Source: an uncultured Clostridia bacterium | GTDB lineage: Bacteria > Bacillota > Clostridia > Monoglobales > Firm-18 | Direction of reading: 5' to 3' | Length of the DNA stretch: 6,566 bases | NCBI GenBank assembly: GCA_937914775.1 | Contig: CALDNB010000161.1 | Coordinates: 1-6,566 of the forward strand | Shown here: piece by piece, positions 1-6,566 of the stretch | Numbering within the stretch: position 1 is the first letter of the stretch | Layout of the letters: each line of letters starts with the position of its first letter | Program-made: the position numbers and the translations under genes | Notes under the pieces: model-generated | The model's database searches: none | Seen by the model: the letters and a program-made list of their open reading frames with translations, nothing else | Told to the model about the DNA's origin: nothing

Positions 1-1454
1 CTTCAAGAGAGTTACTGGCAACAGACAGTACCTCTGTATCACAAATTGCCCAGATTATCGCAAGTGCTTCATTAAGAGGCGCAAGAGGTAACAGCGGCGT
101 TATTATGTCACAGTTATATAGAGGCCTTGCAACAGGAGTTAAGGGCCTTGACACAATAGACATCATATCATTTGCAAAAGCGCTTAAATCTGCAGCAGAT
201 ACTGCATATAAAGCGGTAATGAAACCCACTGAGGGTACAATCTTAACCGTTGCAAGAGAAGCGGCAGAAAAAGCAATGGAAATCTGCGAAACCGCCGAGG
301 ATATGACGGCCTTTTTAGAAGAGGTTGTCAAAGGTGCAAAAGAAGCCCTTGACAGAACACCTGAAATGCTGCCCGTTTTAAAACAGGCAGGAGTTGTAGA
401 TGCCGGTGGTATGGGCTTTTTAGTGATATTACAAGGTATGCTTGAGGCATTAAAAGGCAATCCCATTGAAGCAGATGAAAAAATCGAAGTTAAAACTACA
501 AAAGTTAACAAAGAGGACATAGATACTGCAAACATAAAATTTATGTATTGCACAGAGTTTATTATTAACAAGAAATCTGCAAATTACAGTGTTGCATCTT
601 TCCGCGCGTCAATTGAAAAAATCGGTGACTGTATGCTTGTAATTGAAGATGTGGATATTGTTAAAGTACACATTCACACCAACAACCCCGGTTTTGTTCT
701 TGAACAGGCGGTTAAAATCGGTGATTTGTCCAACATTAAAATTGACAATATGAAAATTCAACATAACGAAACCATTTCTGTTCCAAAAGAACCTGAAAAA
801 GAAATGGGCGTTGTGGCTGTTGCAAACGGAGACGGTATTGAAGCACTGTTTAACGATGTGGGCGTTGACCAGATTGTAAAAGGCGGTCAGAGTATGAACC
901 CAAGTGCCGAGGACATTGCAGACGCCGTTGAAAAAGTTAATGCAAAAACAGTATTTGTATTGCCAAACAATAAAAACATAATTCTTGCGGCTCAGCAGGT
1001 GTGCGAATTAACTGACAAAAATGTCGTGGTAATTCCAACAAAGTCTATACCTCAGGGTATGACTGCAATGCTTTCATTTGACCCCTCTGCATCTTCAGAG
1101 GACAATGAACAGGCTATGAATGAAGCAATCACCACAGTTAAATCAGGCTCGGTAACATTCGCTTCCCGTGATTCCGAAATGGATGGAATTGAAATTAAAA
1201 AAGATGACATTATGGGACTTATCGAGGGCAAAATCGTTACAGTATCCGATAACGTGGATAACGTTGCACAGGAAATCACAGAGAAAATGTTTGACGAAGA
1301 CTGCACAATGATTTCTGTTTACTACGGTAACGGCGTTACTGAAGAACAGGCAGCAGAACTGGAAAGCACATTGTCTGCCCAATATAAAAACTGTGATATT
1401 ATGGTTTACTACGGCGGTCAGCCCATATACTACTACATTATAAGTGCAGAGTAA
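1..1454 (+). CDS. fakA: FakA/YloV-type DAK2 domain fatty acid kinase subunit, 5' partial
   Basis: The open frame runs in from the window edge (first complete codon at position 3), so the ATG at 105 is internal and not the start. About 483 codons are present. The family is usually near 550 residues, so roughly 70 N-terminal residues are missing, including the acidic Mg/ATP-binding loop expected there. Visible motifs are the DAK2 GARGNSG glycine loop (78-98) and GVVDAGGMG (about 390-415). A middle domain carries a Cys (codon 549-551) and a His-x-His pair (669-677) that match the zinc ligands known in FakA. A DegV-like C-terminal domain ends in GGQPIYYYIISAE. In Firmicutes, FakA phosphorylates fatty acids bound to FakB (DegV-type) proteins, feeding acyl-phosphate to PlsX/PlsY for membrane lipid synthesis. 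The product is cytosolic. It lies directly upstream of recG, as in many Firmicutes. The family call is firm; the kinase role is inferred from the family. Confidence 0.9.
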   Translation, partial: SRELLATDSTSVSQIAQIIASASLRGARGNSGVIMSQLYRGLATGVKGLDTIDIISFAKALKSAADTAYKAVMKPTEGTILTVAREAAEKAMEICETAEDMTAFLEEVVKGAKEALDRTPEMLPVLKQAGVVDAGGMGFLVILQGMLEALKGNPIEADEKIEVKTTKVNKEDIDTANIKFMYCTEFIINKKSANYSVASFRASIEKIGDCMLVIEDVDIVKVHIHTNNPGFVLEQAVKIGDLSNIKIDNMKIQHNETISVPKEPEKEMGVVAVANGDGIEALFNDVGVDQIVKGGQSMNPSAEDIADAVEKVNAKTVFVLPNNKNIILAAQQVCELTDKNVVVIPTKSIPQGMTAMLSFDPSASSEDNEQAMNEAITTVKSGSVTFASRDSEMDGIEIKKDDIMGLIEGKIVTVSDNVDNVAQEITEKMFDEDCTMISVYYGNGVTEEQAAELESTLSAQYKNCDIMVYYGGQPIYYYIISAE

Positions 1455-1466
1455 GGTAACAAAACA

Positions 1467-3521
1467 ATGATTGAAAAAAGTATTGAAACATTAAAAGGCA
1501 TTGGAGAAAAAAATTTAAAATTGTTTCAGCATTTAGGCATATCTACAATAGGAGATATGCTTAAATTTTATCCCCGTTTTTACTCCGACAGAACTGTAAA
1601 ACCCATAAAAGATATAAACGGCGGACAAGTGGGCTGTATAAGAATAACGGCACTTGCCCCCATAAAAACTATGCGCACAAAAAGCAAACTTACGGTGCAT
1701 AAACTGTATGCCACAGACGGAAGCGATACAATAACAATTACCTGGTTTAATCAGGACTGGCTTGTGCAGAACTTTGATTATAATTCGTGGTATAACGCCT
1801 ACGGTGATGTTTCCGTTTCTTTGTACGGAAAAGAAATGGCTCTTCGTGTGCTGGAACGTTCCGACAGAGCAACTACAACAAATGCAAACGTCCCCGTGTA
1901 TTCCCTTACAAAAAATCTTTCGCATAATATGGTGGTTAAAACAATAAAACAGTGTATTCCCTATGTTTCGGAAATACCTGAAAATCTGCCGCCCGAAGTC
2001 AGGGAAAAATACGGACTTTGCGGTATCGGTTATGCAATTACAAATATTCACTTTCCTAAAAACCCCCAGTCGGCATTTTTTGCAAGAAACAGACTTGCTT
2101 TTGACGAACTGTTTTATCTTCAACTGGGATTACGTCTTCTTAACAAAGCAAAAAATAAATTAAAAGGTACAGTATTCAGTAACGGCACAGAGATTGCGGC
2201 AGACTTTATAAAAACCCTGCCCTATCAATTAACAAACGCCCAGTTAAATACTGTAAAAGACATTATAAATGACACAAAAAGCGGCAAACTTATGAACAGA
2301 CTTGTTCAGGGTGACGTAGGCTGCGGAAAAACTGTAGTTGCCGCAATCGCCCTTTTAATTGCGGCAAAAAATGGCGGTCAGGGAGCGATGATGGCACCAA
2401 CCGAAATACTTGCCAAACAACACTATACTTATTTAAGAGATGTCCTTGCACCCTTTGACGTAAATGTAGTTCTTCTGACAGGAAGCCTTAAAGCAAAAGA
2501 AAAACGTGAAGCACAGGAAAAGATAAAAGACGGAAGTTACAACGTAATTGTAGGTACTCACGCCCTTATACAAAAAGATGTGGAATTTAAAAATCTGGCT
2601 TTGGTAGTTACTGACGAGCAGCACCGCTTCGGTGTTGAACAAAGAAGTGCCCTTGCAGGGAAAGGCGGGACTCCCCATACTCTTGTTATGACTGCAACAC
2701 CTATTCCAAGGACTCTTGCCCTTGTTCTTTACGGTGACCTTGATGTTTCGGTAATAAACGAAATGCCTCCGGGCAGAAAAGAAGTCAAAACATACAGCGT
2801 TGACGAAAATATGCGTCAACGTATAAACAATTTTATGATAAAAAACATTAACGAGGGGCGTCAGGTTTACATAGTGTGCCCTATGGTTAACGAAAATGAA
2901 ACTACGGAATTAAAAGCGGTAACGGAGTTTGCAAAAACTTTGCAAAATACAGTTTTTTCAGACTACAAAGTTGATATTATTCACGGCAAACTAAAAGCCG
3001 CAGAAAAAGACGAAATAATGTCAAGGTTTGTATCAGGAGAAACAAATGTACTGGTAAGCACCACCGTTGTAGAAGTGGGCGTAAACGTGCCTAACGCATC
3101 GGTAATGGTAATTGAAAATGCTGAAAGATTTGGTTTGTCGCAATTACATCAATTGCGGGGCAGAGTAGGGCGTGGAGCTGATCAATCCTATTGTATTCTG
3201 GTAACTAACTATAAATTATCGGAAGAAACTCGTAAGCGTTTGGAAATAATGGTGCAAACCAATGATGGATTCGAAATTGCGGAAGCTGACTTGAAACTTC
3301 GTGGGCCGGGGGATTTGGAAGGAACGCAGCAAAGTGGTGTTGCTTTTGATTTGAAAATTGCAGATATCGCTCGCGATGGCCAGTTATTGCAATATGTCCG
3401 TGAAGTGGCTTTGGACATAATTGAACAAGATCCGCAGGGTACAGCGGTCGAGAATGAAATTCTTTGGAAACAATTGCAGGCCTTGAGAAAAACACATGTG
3501 AATTGGGCTGTCATTTCATAA
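1467..3521 (+). CDS. recG: ATP-dependent DNA helicase RecG (apparent Firmicutes/Bacteroidales hybrid)
   Basis: This 684-residue protein has the normal RecG length and order. RecG remodels stalled replication forks and branch-migrates Holliday junctions. The N-terminal region begins with a GIGEKNLKLF helix-hairpin-like segment, then the OB-fold wedge (about residues 50-150) that splits the fork. The helicase core has Walker A GDVGCGKT (282-289), DEQH box (383-386), TATPIPRT motif III (409-416), and motif VI QLRGRVGRG (562-570). The TRG-type segment follows (GFEIAEADLKLRGPGD, 601-616). The ATG lies 12 bp after the upstream stop, with a modest AAGG ribosome site at 1453-1456. Residues 1 to about 545 use Firmicutes-like codons. 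From about 557 the protein matches my memory of Bacteroides RecG (GADQSYC, TRKRLEIMVQTNDGFEIAEADLK, the VNWAVIS end) and TTG becomes the main leucine codon. All motifs are intact, so the hybrid could be functional if real, but an assembly chimera is likelier. Confidence 0.93.
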   Translation: MIEKSIETLKGIGEKNLKLFQHLGISTIGDMLKFYPRFYSDRTVKPIKDINGGQVGCIRITALAPIKTMRTKSKLTVHKLYATDGSDTITITWFNQDWLVQNFDYNSWYNAYGDVSVSLYGKEMALRVLERSDRATTTNANVPVYSLTKNLSHNMVVKTIKQCIPYVSEIPENLPPEVREKYGLCGIGYAITNIHFPKNPQSAFFARNRLAFDELFYLQLGLRLLNKAKNKLKGTVFSNGTEIAADFIKTLPYQLTNAQLNTVKDIINDTKSGKLMNRLVQGDVGCGKTVVAAIALLIAAKNGGQGAMMAPTEILAKQHYTYLRDVLAPFDVNVVLLTGSLKAKEKREAQEKIKDGSYNVIVGTHALIQKDVEFKNLALVVTDEQHRFGVEQRSALAGKGGTPHTLVMTATPIPRTLALVLYGDLDVSVINEMPPGRKEVKTYSVDENMRQRINNFMIKNINEGRQVYIVCPMVNENETTELKAVTEFAKTLQNTVFSDYKVDIIHGKLKAAEKDEIMSRFVSGETNVLVSTTVVEVGVNVPNASVMVIENAERFGLSQLHQLRGRVGRGADQSYCILVTNYKLSEETRKRLEIMVQTNDGFEIAEADLKLRGPGDLEGTQQSGVAFDLKIADIARDGQLLQYVREVALDIIEQDPQGTAVENEILWKQLQALRKTHVNWAVIS
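3070..3180. other. Putative chimeric junction between two genomes inside recG
   Basis: Codon use, protein affinity and gene neighbourhood all change across this interval while the recG frame stays open. It encodes the most conserved part of the second helicase lobe (VGVNVPNA through ENAERFGLSQLHQLRGRVGRG), where distant recG genes can share stretches of identical DNA. The exact breakpoint cannot be placed by eye. The first Bacteroidales-style codons (TTG TCG CAA) appear near 3129, so 3100-3135 is the best guess. No insertion sequence, direct repeat or att-like site flanks it, which argues against a mobile element and fits a mis-join in assembly or homologous recombination. Confidence 0.8.
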
Positions 3522-3532
3522 AGAGATTTGAA

Positions 3533-3564
3533 ATGTTAAAACATTAAAATATGTTGTAAAACAT
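3533..3564. repeat. Two small related palindromes downstream of recG
   Basis: ATGTTAAAACAT (3533-3544) is a 5-bp inverted repeat around AA. ATGTTGTAAAACAT (3551-3564) repeats the same arms around GTAA, starting 18 bp later. They sit 11 bp after the recG stop in AT-rich DNA. They could be a weak operator-like pair or chance in AT-rich sequence. Neither forms a convincing terminator, because the stems are short and AT-rich. Confidence 0.3.
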
Positions 3565-3679
3565 TGTTTTGGATAAAATATGCCTTATGAATGCTTGTGG
3601 CACTGATTTTTGTTAGGGAGAAAGGATATGCTAATTGAAAAATAGTTAAAAGGAATAGGCTTATCTCGGAGAAAAATAC

Positions 3680-3687
3680 TACCTTTG
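3680..3687 (+). promoter_or_regulatory. Bacteroides-type -7 promoter box for ndk
   Basis: TACCTTTG matches the Bacteroidetes primary sigma factor -7 consensus TAnnTTTG exactly. It lies 51 bp before the ndk ATG, which would give a leader of roughly 45 nt. No clear TTTG -33 element is present about 20 bp upstream, so the call rests on the -7 box and its position before the first gene of a probable ndk/M23 unit. Confidence 0.5.
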
Positions 3688-3738
3688 AAAGAATTTTGGG
3701 AGAAGAGTACTTCATAACCTTATTAAGAACCTACTATT

Positions 3739-4203
3739 ATGTTAGAAAAAACACTTGTTATTTTGAAGCCTTGTACCATTCAAAGAGCTTTGATTGGTGA
3801 AGTTATAAACAGATTTGAACGTAAGGGATTACGCCTTGCAGGTATGAAAATGGTTCAGTTGACTGATGAAGTGCTCAGTGAACATTATGCCCATTTAAGT
3901 GAAAAGCCATTCTTTCAACGTGTGAAGGATGCTATGATGGTTTGTCCTGTCATTGTATGTTGTTTTGAAGGAGTAGGTGCTATTGAAGCTGTTAGAATGA
4001 TTACTGGTCCTACAACCGGCCGTAAGGCACCGGCAGGAACTATTCGTGGAGATTATAGTATGAGTTTCCAGGAAAATATTGTTCACGCATCAGATTCTCC
4101 AGAAACAGCTGAAGCTGAATTGAAGAGATTCTTTAAACCGGAAGAAATATTTGAATACAAGCAGTCTACTTTTGACAACTTGTATGCTAACGATGAATTT
4201 TGA
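3739..4203 (+). CDS. ndk: Nucleoside diphosphate kinase
   Basis: The 154-residue product moves the gamma phosphate from ATP to other (d)NDPs through a phospho-histidine, balancing NTP and dNTP pools in the cytosol. The catalytic His is H116 in NIVHASD. The nucleotide-binding Lys is K10 in ILKPCTIQR, and the GPTTGRKAPAGTIRGDY segment supplies the conserved Arg and Kpn-loop region. Most bacterial Ndk proteins read KPD where this one reads KPC; as I recall this is normal in Bacteroides, and it supports that origin. The length is slightly above the common 140-150. The start is the first ATG downstream of a Bacteroides-type -7 box, and there is no obvious Shine-Dalgarno site, as is usual in this phylum. 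The M23 peptidase gene follows after 19 bp, so the two are probably co-transcribed. Confidence 0.97.
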   Translation: MLEKTLVILKPCTIQRALIGEVINRFERKGLRLAGMKMVQLTDEVLSEHYAHLSEKPFFQRVKDAMMVCPVIVCCFEGVGAIEAVRMITGPTTGRKAPAGTIRGDYSMSFQENIVHASDSPETAEAELKRFFKPEEIFEYKQSTFDNLYANDEF

Positions 4204-4222
4204 TTGAGAAAAATAATAACGG

Positions 4223-5098
4223 ATGATTTTGAAATGCATTAAAGTATTAGGGGCAGTTGTATTGTCGTTGGTAAGTCTGCATGTTTCAGGACAAGACTTA
4301 TTGGCACGTCAGGCACCTATTGACCGTAAACTTAAAGCAATTGATTCTGTGGCATTGATTCGTCAGATCAATGCTGAAATGTCTGCATATCCTGCATATA
4401 ATTTATATCCCACATGGGAAAATACACGTGTTCATGCTTTCAGTAAGAATGTCGTTATCCCTGATACTTTCCGGATTGATATGACAGGCTTTTGTATGCC
4501 TACCACAAATACCAAGATTACGTCCAAGTTCGGTCCTCGCCGTAGACGTATGCACAATGGCATTGATGTGAAAGTGTATATCGGTGATACAATTCGTGCT
4601 GCGTTTGGCGGAAAAGTTCGTATGGTGAAATACGAAAGACGTGGTTATGGCAAATATGTAGTCATTCGACATGAAAATGGCTTGGAAACCATCTACGGTC
4701 ACTTGTCAAAACAATTGGTGAATGAAGACCAATATGTAGAGGCAGGTGAAGTAATCGGATTGGGTGGAAATACCGGCCGTTCAACAGGTTCGCATCTGCA
4801 TTTTGAAACCCGTTTCTTGGGACAGGCTATCAATCCGGCATTGTTGTTCGATTTTGAAAAACAGGATATTGTAGCAGATTCTTATTTGTTCCAAAAGGGT
4901 AAGAACCGCTATCGCAGAGCGAATAGTAGCAGTGTAATAGCTTCTAATGGAGATATTCAGTACTACAAGGTTCGGAAAGGCGATTCCTTGTCACGTATAG
5001 CCAAAAAGACGGGAACATCCATTGATGCATTGTGTAAATTGAATAAAATCAGCCGTAGAACAACACTCCGTATCGGACAAGTGTTGAGATGTTCGTAA
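4223..5098 (+). CDS. Secreted M23 family metallopeptidase with C-terminal LysM domain
   Basis: The 291-residue product is predicted to be a periplasmic peptidoglycan endopeptidase. Residues 1-23 form a signal peptide (Lys residues at 4 and 7, hydrophobic core, likely cleavage VSG/QD). There is no lipobox, so it should be soluble rather than a lipoprotein. The LytM/M23 domain spans about 93-208. Its zinc ligands are H111 and D115 (HNGID) and H193 (HLH); H160 (YGHLS) and H191 are the other active-site histidines. All catalytic positions are intact, so this is an active-type enzyme and not a degenerate EnvC-like activator. A single LysM domain (about 247-290, YYKVRKGDSLSRIAKKTG) should bind glycan strands. 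An Arg-rich patch RRRR (106-109) precedes the first ligand. It lies 19 bp after ndk with no promoter seen between, and a strong terminator follows 17 bp after the stop. The exact bond cleaved cannot be told from sequence. Confidence 0.93.
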   Translation: MILKCIKVLGAVVLSLVSLHVSGQDLLARQAPIDRKLKAIDSVALIRQINAEMSAYPAYNLYPTWENTRVHAFSKNVVIPDTFRIDMTGFCMPTTNTKITSKFGPRRRRMHNGIDVKVYIGDTIRAAFGGKVRMVKYERRGYGKYVVIRHENGLETIYGHLSKQLVNEDQYVEAGEVIGLGGNTGRSTGSHLHFETRFLGQAINPALLFDFEKQDIVADSYLFQKGKNRYRRANSSSVIASNGDIQYYKVRKGDSLSRIAKKTGTSIDALCKLNKISRRTTLRIGQVLRCS

Positions 5099-5115
5099 AA
5101 CGACGGAAAGAAATA

Positions 5116-5155
5116 AAAATAAGGGTGGAAAGGTATTCTTTTCCACCCTTATTTT
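5116..5155 (+). terminator. Strong intrinsic terminator after the M23 peptidase gene
   Basis: The arms 5116-5131 (AAAATAAGGGTGGAAA) and 5140-5155 are perfect reverse complements over 16 bp. They extend by a G-U and a G-C pair to an 18-bp stem with a 4-nt loop (TATT, 5134-5137). The base of the stem is A-tract/T-tract, so the structure is nearly symmetric and could also stop transcription arriving on the - strand. It closes the ndk/M23 unit and separates it from the promoter at 5178. Confidence 0.9.
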
Positions 5156-5177
5156 ATAAGATAAGCAGAAAAATGCG

Positions 5178-5185
5178 TAACTTTG
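5178..5185 (+). promoter_or_regulatory. Bacteroides-type -7 promoter box for the DUF1599/MauE-like unit
   Basis: TAACTTTG fits the TAnnTTTG -7 consensus and lies 20 bp before the ATG at 5206, just past the terminator. The -33 element is weak: TTTT at 5152-5155 has roughly suitable spacing but overlaps the terminator arm. The inferred leader is very short, about 15 nt. The box also argues against translation starting upstream of 5206. Confidence 0.6.
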
Positions 5186-5205
5186 TTGCCTATTCAGATA
5201 GAAAG

Positions 5206-5748
5206 ATGAAAGATACAAGAAAACAATTCGAACACGTTATTGCGATTTGCCGTGATCTGTTTGCAAAGAAATTACAAGATTATGGCGCTGCATGGCGTAT
5301 TATGCGCCCTTCTTCGATAACTGATCAGATTTTTATAAAAGCAAACCGTATCCGTAGCATTGAAATAAAAGGAGTGACTATGGTCGGTGAGGGTATACGT
5401 CCGGAATTCATCGGTATTGTGAACTATGGGATTATCGGACTGATACAATTGCAGTTGGGTTATGCGGAAAAGGATGACATGACGAAAGAGGAGGCTTTGG
5501 AGTATTATGACCGTTTTGCTAATCAGGCTTTAGAACTGAGGCTTGCAAAAAATCATGACTACGATGAGGCATGGCGTAGCATGCGGATTAGCTCTTATAC
5601 GGATTTGATTCTGATGAAAATATATCGTACTAAGCAGATAGAATCTCACGACGGTGCAACATTGGTTTCCGAAGGTGTGGATGCCAATTATATGGATATG
5701 ATAAATTATTCGGTTTTTGGACTGATTAAGTTGGAATTTGGAGAGTAA
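5206..5748 (+). CDS. DUF1599 domain protein with two tandem repeats
   Basis: The 180-residue product consists of two copies of a DUF1599-type unit, at about residues 22-86 and 115-180. The copies align at an offset of 93-94. Shared positions include D25/D118 and Y26/Y119, W30/W123, R34/R127, D40/D133, K45/K138, R48/R141, E53/E146, EG 62-63/156-157, NY 73-74/167-168, and GLI 78-80/172-174. No signal peptide or membrane segment is visible, so it is probably cytosolic. I recall DUF1599 being renamed as a nucleotide-modification-associated domain, but no reaction is established here. An open frame extends back to 5089, but that extension would read through the terminator hairpin and the -7 box, so the ATG at 5206 is chosen. 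The MauE/DoxX-like gene starts 13 bp downstream, so the two are likely one transcript. In Bacteroides I recall this pair lying next to tpiA. Confidence 0.85.
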   Translation: MKDTRKQFEHVIAICRDLFAKKLQDYGAAWRIMRPSSITDQIFIKANRIRSIEIKGVTMVGEGIRPEFIGIVNYGIIGLIQLQLGYAEKDDMTKEEALEYYDRFANQALELRLAKNHDYDEAWRSMRISSYTDLILMKIYRTKQIESHDGATLVSEGVDANYMDMINYSVFGLIKLEFGE

Positions 5749-5761
5749 TAGACAACATAAA

Positions 5762-6566
5762 ATGATTGGCCTATGGGTAAACATTTGTCGTTTTAGTTTG
5801 GCGATTGTGTTTATCTTTTCCGGGTTTGTAAAAGCTGTTGATCCATTAGGTACGCAATATAAGATTCAAGATTATTTGGCGGCCTTTGGATGGACTGATT
5901 TCATTCCGGATTCTTTCCCTCTTTTGGGGGCTTTCTTGATTGGAATTGTGGAATTCTGTTTAGGTGTCTATTTGTTCTTCGGTATCCGTAGGAAAATAAC
6001 ACCTCGTTCCTTGGTGCTTATCATGTCTGTGATGATGCCGTTGACTTTATGGCTGGCTATTGATAATCCGGTGTCGGATTGCGGATGTTTTGGGGATGCG
6101 GTTGTTATGTCTAATTGGCAGACATTCGGGAAAAATGTGCTTTTGCTGATAGCCTCTCTCACGGTATTAGTCTGGAGAAAGCGGATATTTCCTTTGGTAA
6201 CAACCCGTTTGGATTGGCTGATTGCGATGTATGGCTTCTTGTTTATACTGGGAATAACAAGTTATTGTTATTATAAGTTGCCGATTTTTGATTTTCGTCC
6301 GTATCATATTGGTGCTGATATTCGTGCTGGAATGGAAATGCCCGATGGGGAAAAACCGACTGTTTATGAAACTCGTTTCATCATGGAAAAGAACGGGGAG
6401 CGTAAAGAGTTTGTTTTGGACAATTATCCGGACAGTACATGGACTTTTGTTGATACAAGATTGGTTGTCAAGGAAAAGGGATACGAACCTCCAATCCATG
6501 ATTTCTTTATCGTCAGACAGGAAGATGGAGAAGATATAACCGACAAGATCTTTGACGATGATAATT
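5762..6566 (+). CDS. MauE/DoxX-like redox-associated membrane protein, 3' partial
   Basis: The frame is open from the ATG at 5762 to the window end (268 full codons, no stop), so the protein is truncated by the window. Hydrophobic segments lie near residues 5-25, 54-74, 83-100, 124-138 and 152-170, giving an inner-membrane N-terminal domain with four or five helices. A DCGCFGD motif (C107, C109) between the third and fourth segments is the hallmark of MauE/DoxX-type redox-linked proteins. The SGFVKAVDP segment (20-28) after the first helix is typical of DoxX-like families. After the last helix comes a soluble, probably periplasmic, region (from about 175, FDFRPYHIGADIR). In Bacteroides homologs, as I recall, a thioredoxin-like domain lies farther downstream; that part is outside this window. 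It follows the DUF1599 gene by 13 bp. A role in thiol/disulfide handling is inferred from the family only. Confidence 0.85.
   Translation, partial: MIGLWVNICRFSLAIVFIFSGFVKAVDPLGTQYKIQDYLAAFGWTDFIPDSFPLLGAFLIGIVEFCLGVYLFFGIRRKITPRSLVLIMSVMMPLTLWLAIDNPVSDCGCFGDAVVMSNWQTFGKNVLLLIASLTVLVWRKRIFPLVTTRLDWLIAMYGFLFILGITSYCYYKLPIFDFRPYHIGADIRAGMEMPDGEKPTVYETRFIMEKNGERKEFVLDNYPDSTWTFVDTRLVVKEKGYEPPIHDFFIVRQEDGEDITDKIFDDDN

Noticed and set aside
105..107. ATG at 105 as the start of the FakA-like gene
   Set aside because: The frame is open back to position 3 and upstream codons encode the conserved SLRGARGNSG motif, so the real start lies before the window.
1533..2123. Long minus-strand open frame opposite recG, and similar ones opposite the other genes
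   Set aside because: These lie fully within well-supported plus-strand genes, have Cys/His/Phe-rich composition with no recognisable motif, and lack their own promoter or ribosome site.
3522..3738. Possible small gene or RNA between recG and ndk
   Set aside because: Only trivial frames (such as a 5-codon one at 3628) and short AT-rich stems are visible; nothing beyond a -7 box can be supported.
4223..4300. M23 peptidase as a lipoprotein
   Set aside because: The only early Cys (residue 5) lies before the hydrophobic core and no lipobox is present; a standard signal peptide ending VSG/QD fits better.
5089..5205. N-terminal extension of the DUF1599 protein from the ATG at 5089
   Set aside because: It would overlap the M23 gene end, be translated through an 18-bp terminator hairpin, and include the -7 promoter box. 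The domain repeats begin only after the ATG at 5206.
6288..6539. Plus-strand open frame of 83 codons near the window end
   Set aside because: It is an out-of-frame shadow of the MauE/DoxX-like gene, which is open through the whole region and has clear family motifs.
1..6566. A new defence, mobile or CRISPR-type system
   Set aside because: All recognised genes are housekeeping families. No array of spaced repeats, transposase, integrase, phage gene or toxin/antitoxin pair is visible on either strand.

Overview
The window (6,566 bp, every gene on the + strand) joins two bacterial backgrounds. Positions 1 to about 3,100 look like a low-GC Firmicute, probably a gut-type Clostridium relative. They hold the 3' part of a FakA/YloV-type DAK2 gene and, 12 bp later, recG; this pair is a familiar Firmicutes neighbourhood. 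From about 3,130 to the end everything looks like Bacteroidales: the last fifth of recG, ndk, an M23/LysM peptidoglycan hydrolase, a duplicated DUF1599 protein, and a MauE/DoxX-type membrane protein cut by the window end. Two Bacteroides-type -7 promoter boxes (TAnnTTTG) occur in this half, and genes there lack clear Shine-Dalgarno sites.

The switch falls inside recG, in the stretch coding for conserved helicase motifs V/VI (roughly 3,070-3,180), and it keeps the reading frame. By hand count, leucine codon TTG is used for 4 of 50 leucines before residue 550 and 10 of 16 after residue 556. The simplest reading is a metagenomic assembly chimera, in which two recG genes were joined through a shared conserved stretch. 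A true intragenic recombination is possible but less likely. The recG product should therefore not be taken as a natural protein without read-level support.

Layout: 1-1454 fakA/yloV-like (5' truncated); 1467-3521 recG (hybrid); 3522-3738 intergenic with paired small palindromes and a -7 box; 3739-4203 ndk; 4223-5098 M23 peptidase with LysM, 19 bp after ndk; 5116-5155 strong intrinsic terminator; 5178-5185 -7 box; 5206-5748 DUF1599 tandem-repeat protein; 5762-6566 MauE/DoxX-like membrane protein (3' truncated), probably co-transcribed with the DUF1599 gene. No gene-free stretch exceeds 300 bp.

Functionally these are housekeeping genes: fatty-acid activation, replication-fork rescue, nucleotide triphosphate balance, cell-wall turnover, and an envelope redox-type protein. 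I see no phage, transposon, CRISPR, tRNA/rRNA or defence system. The notable thing is the junction, not a new pathway.
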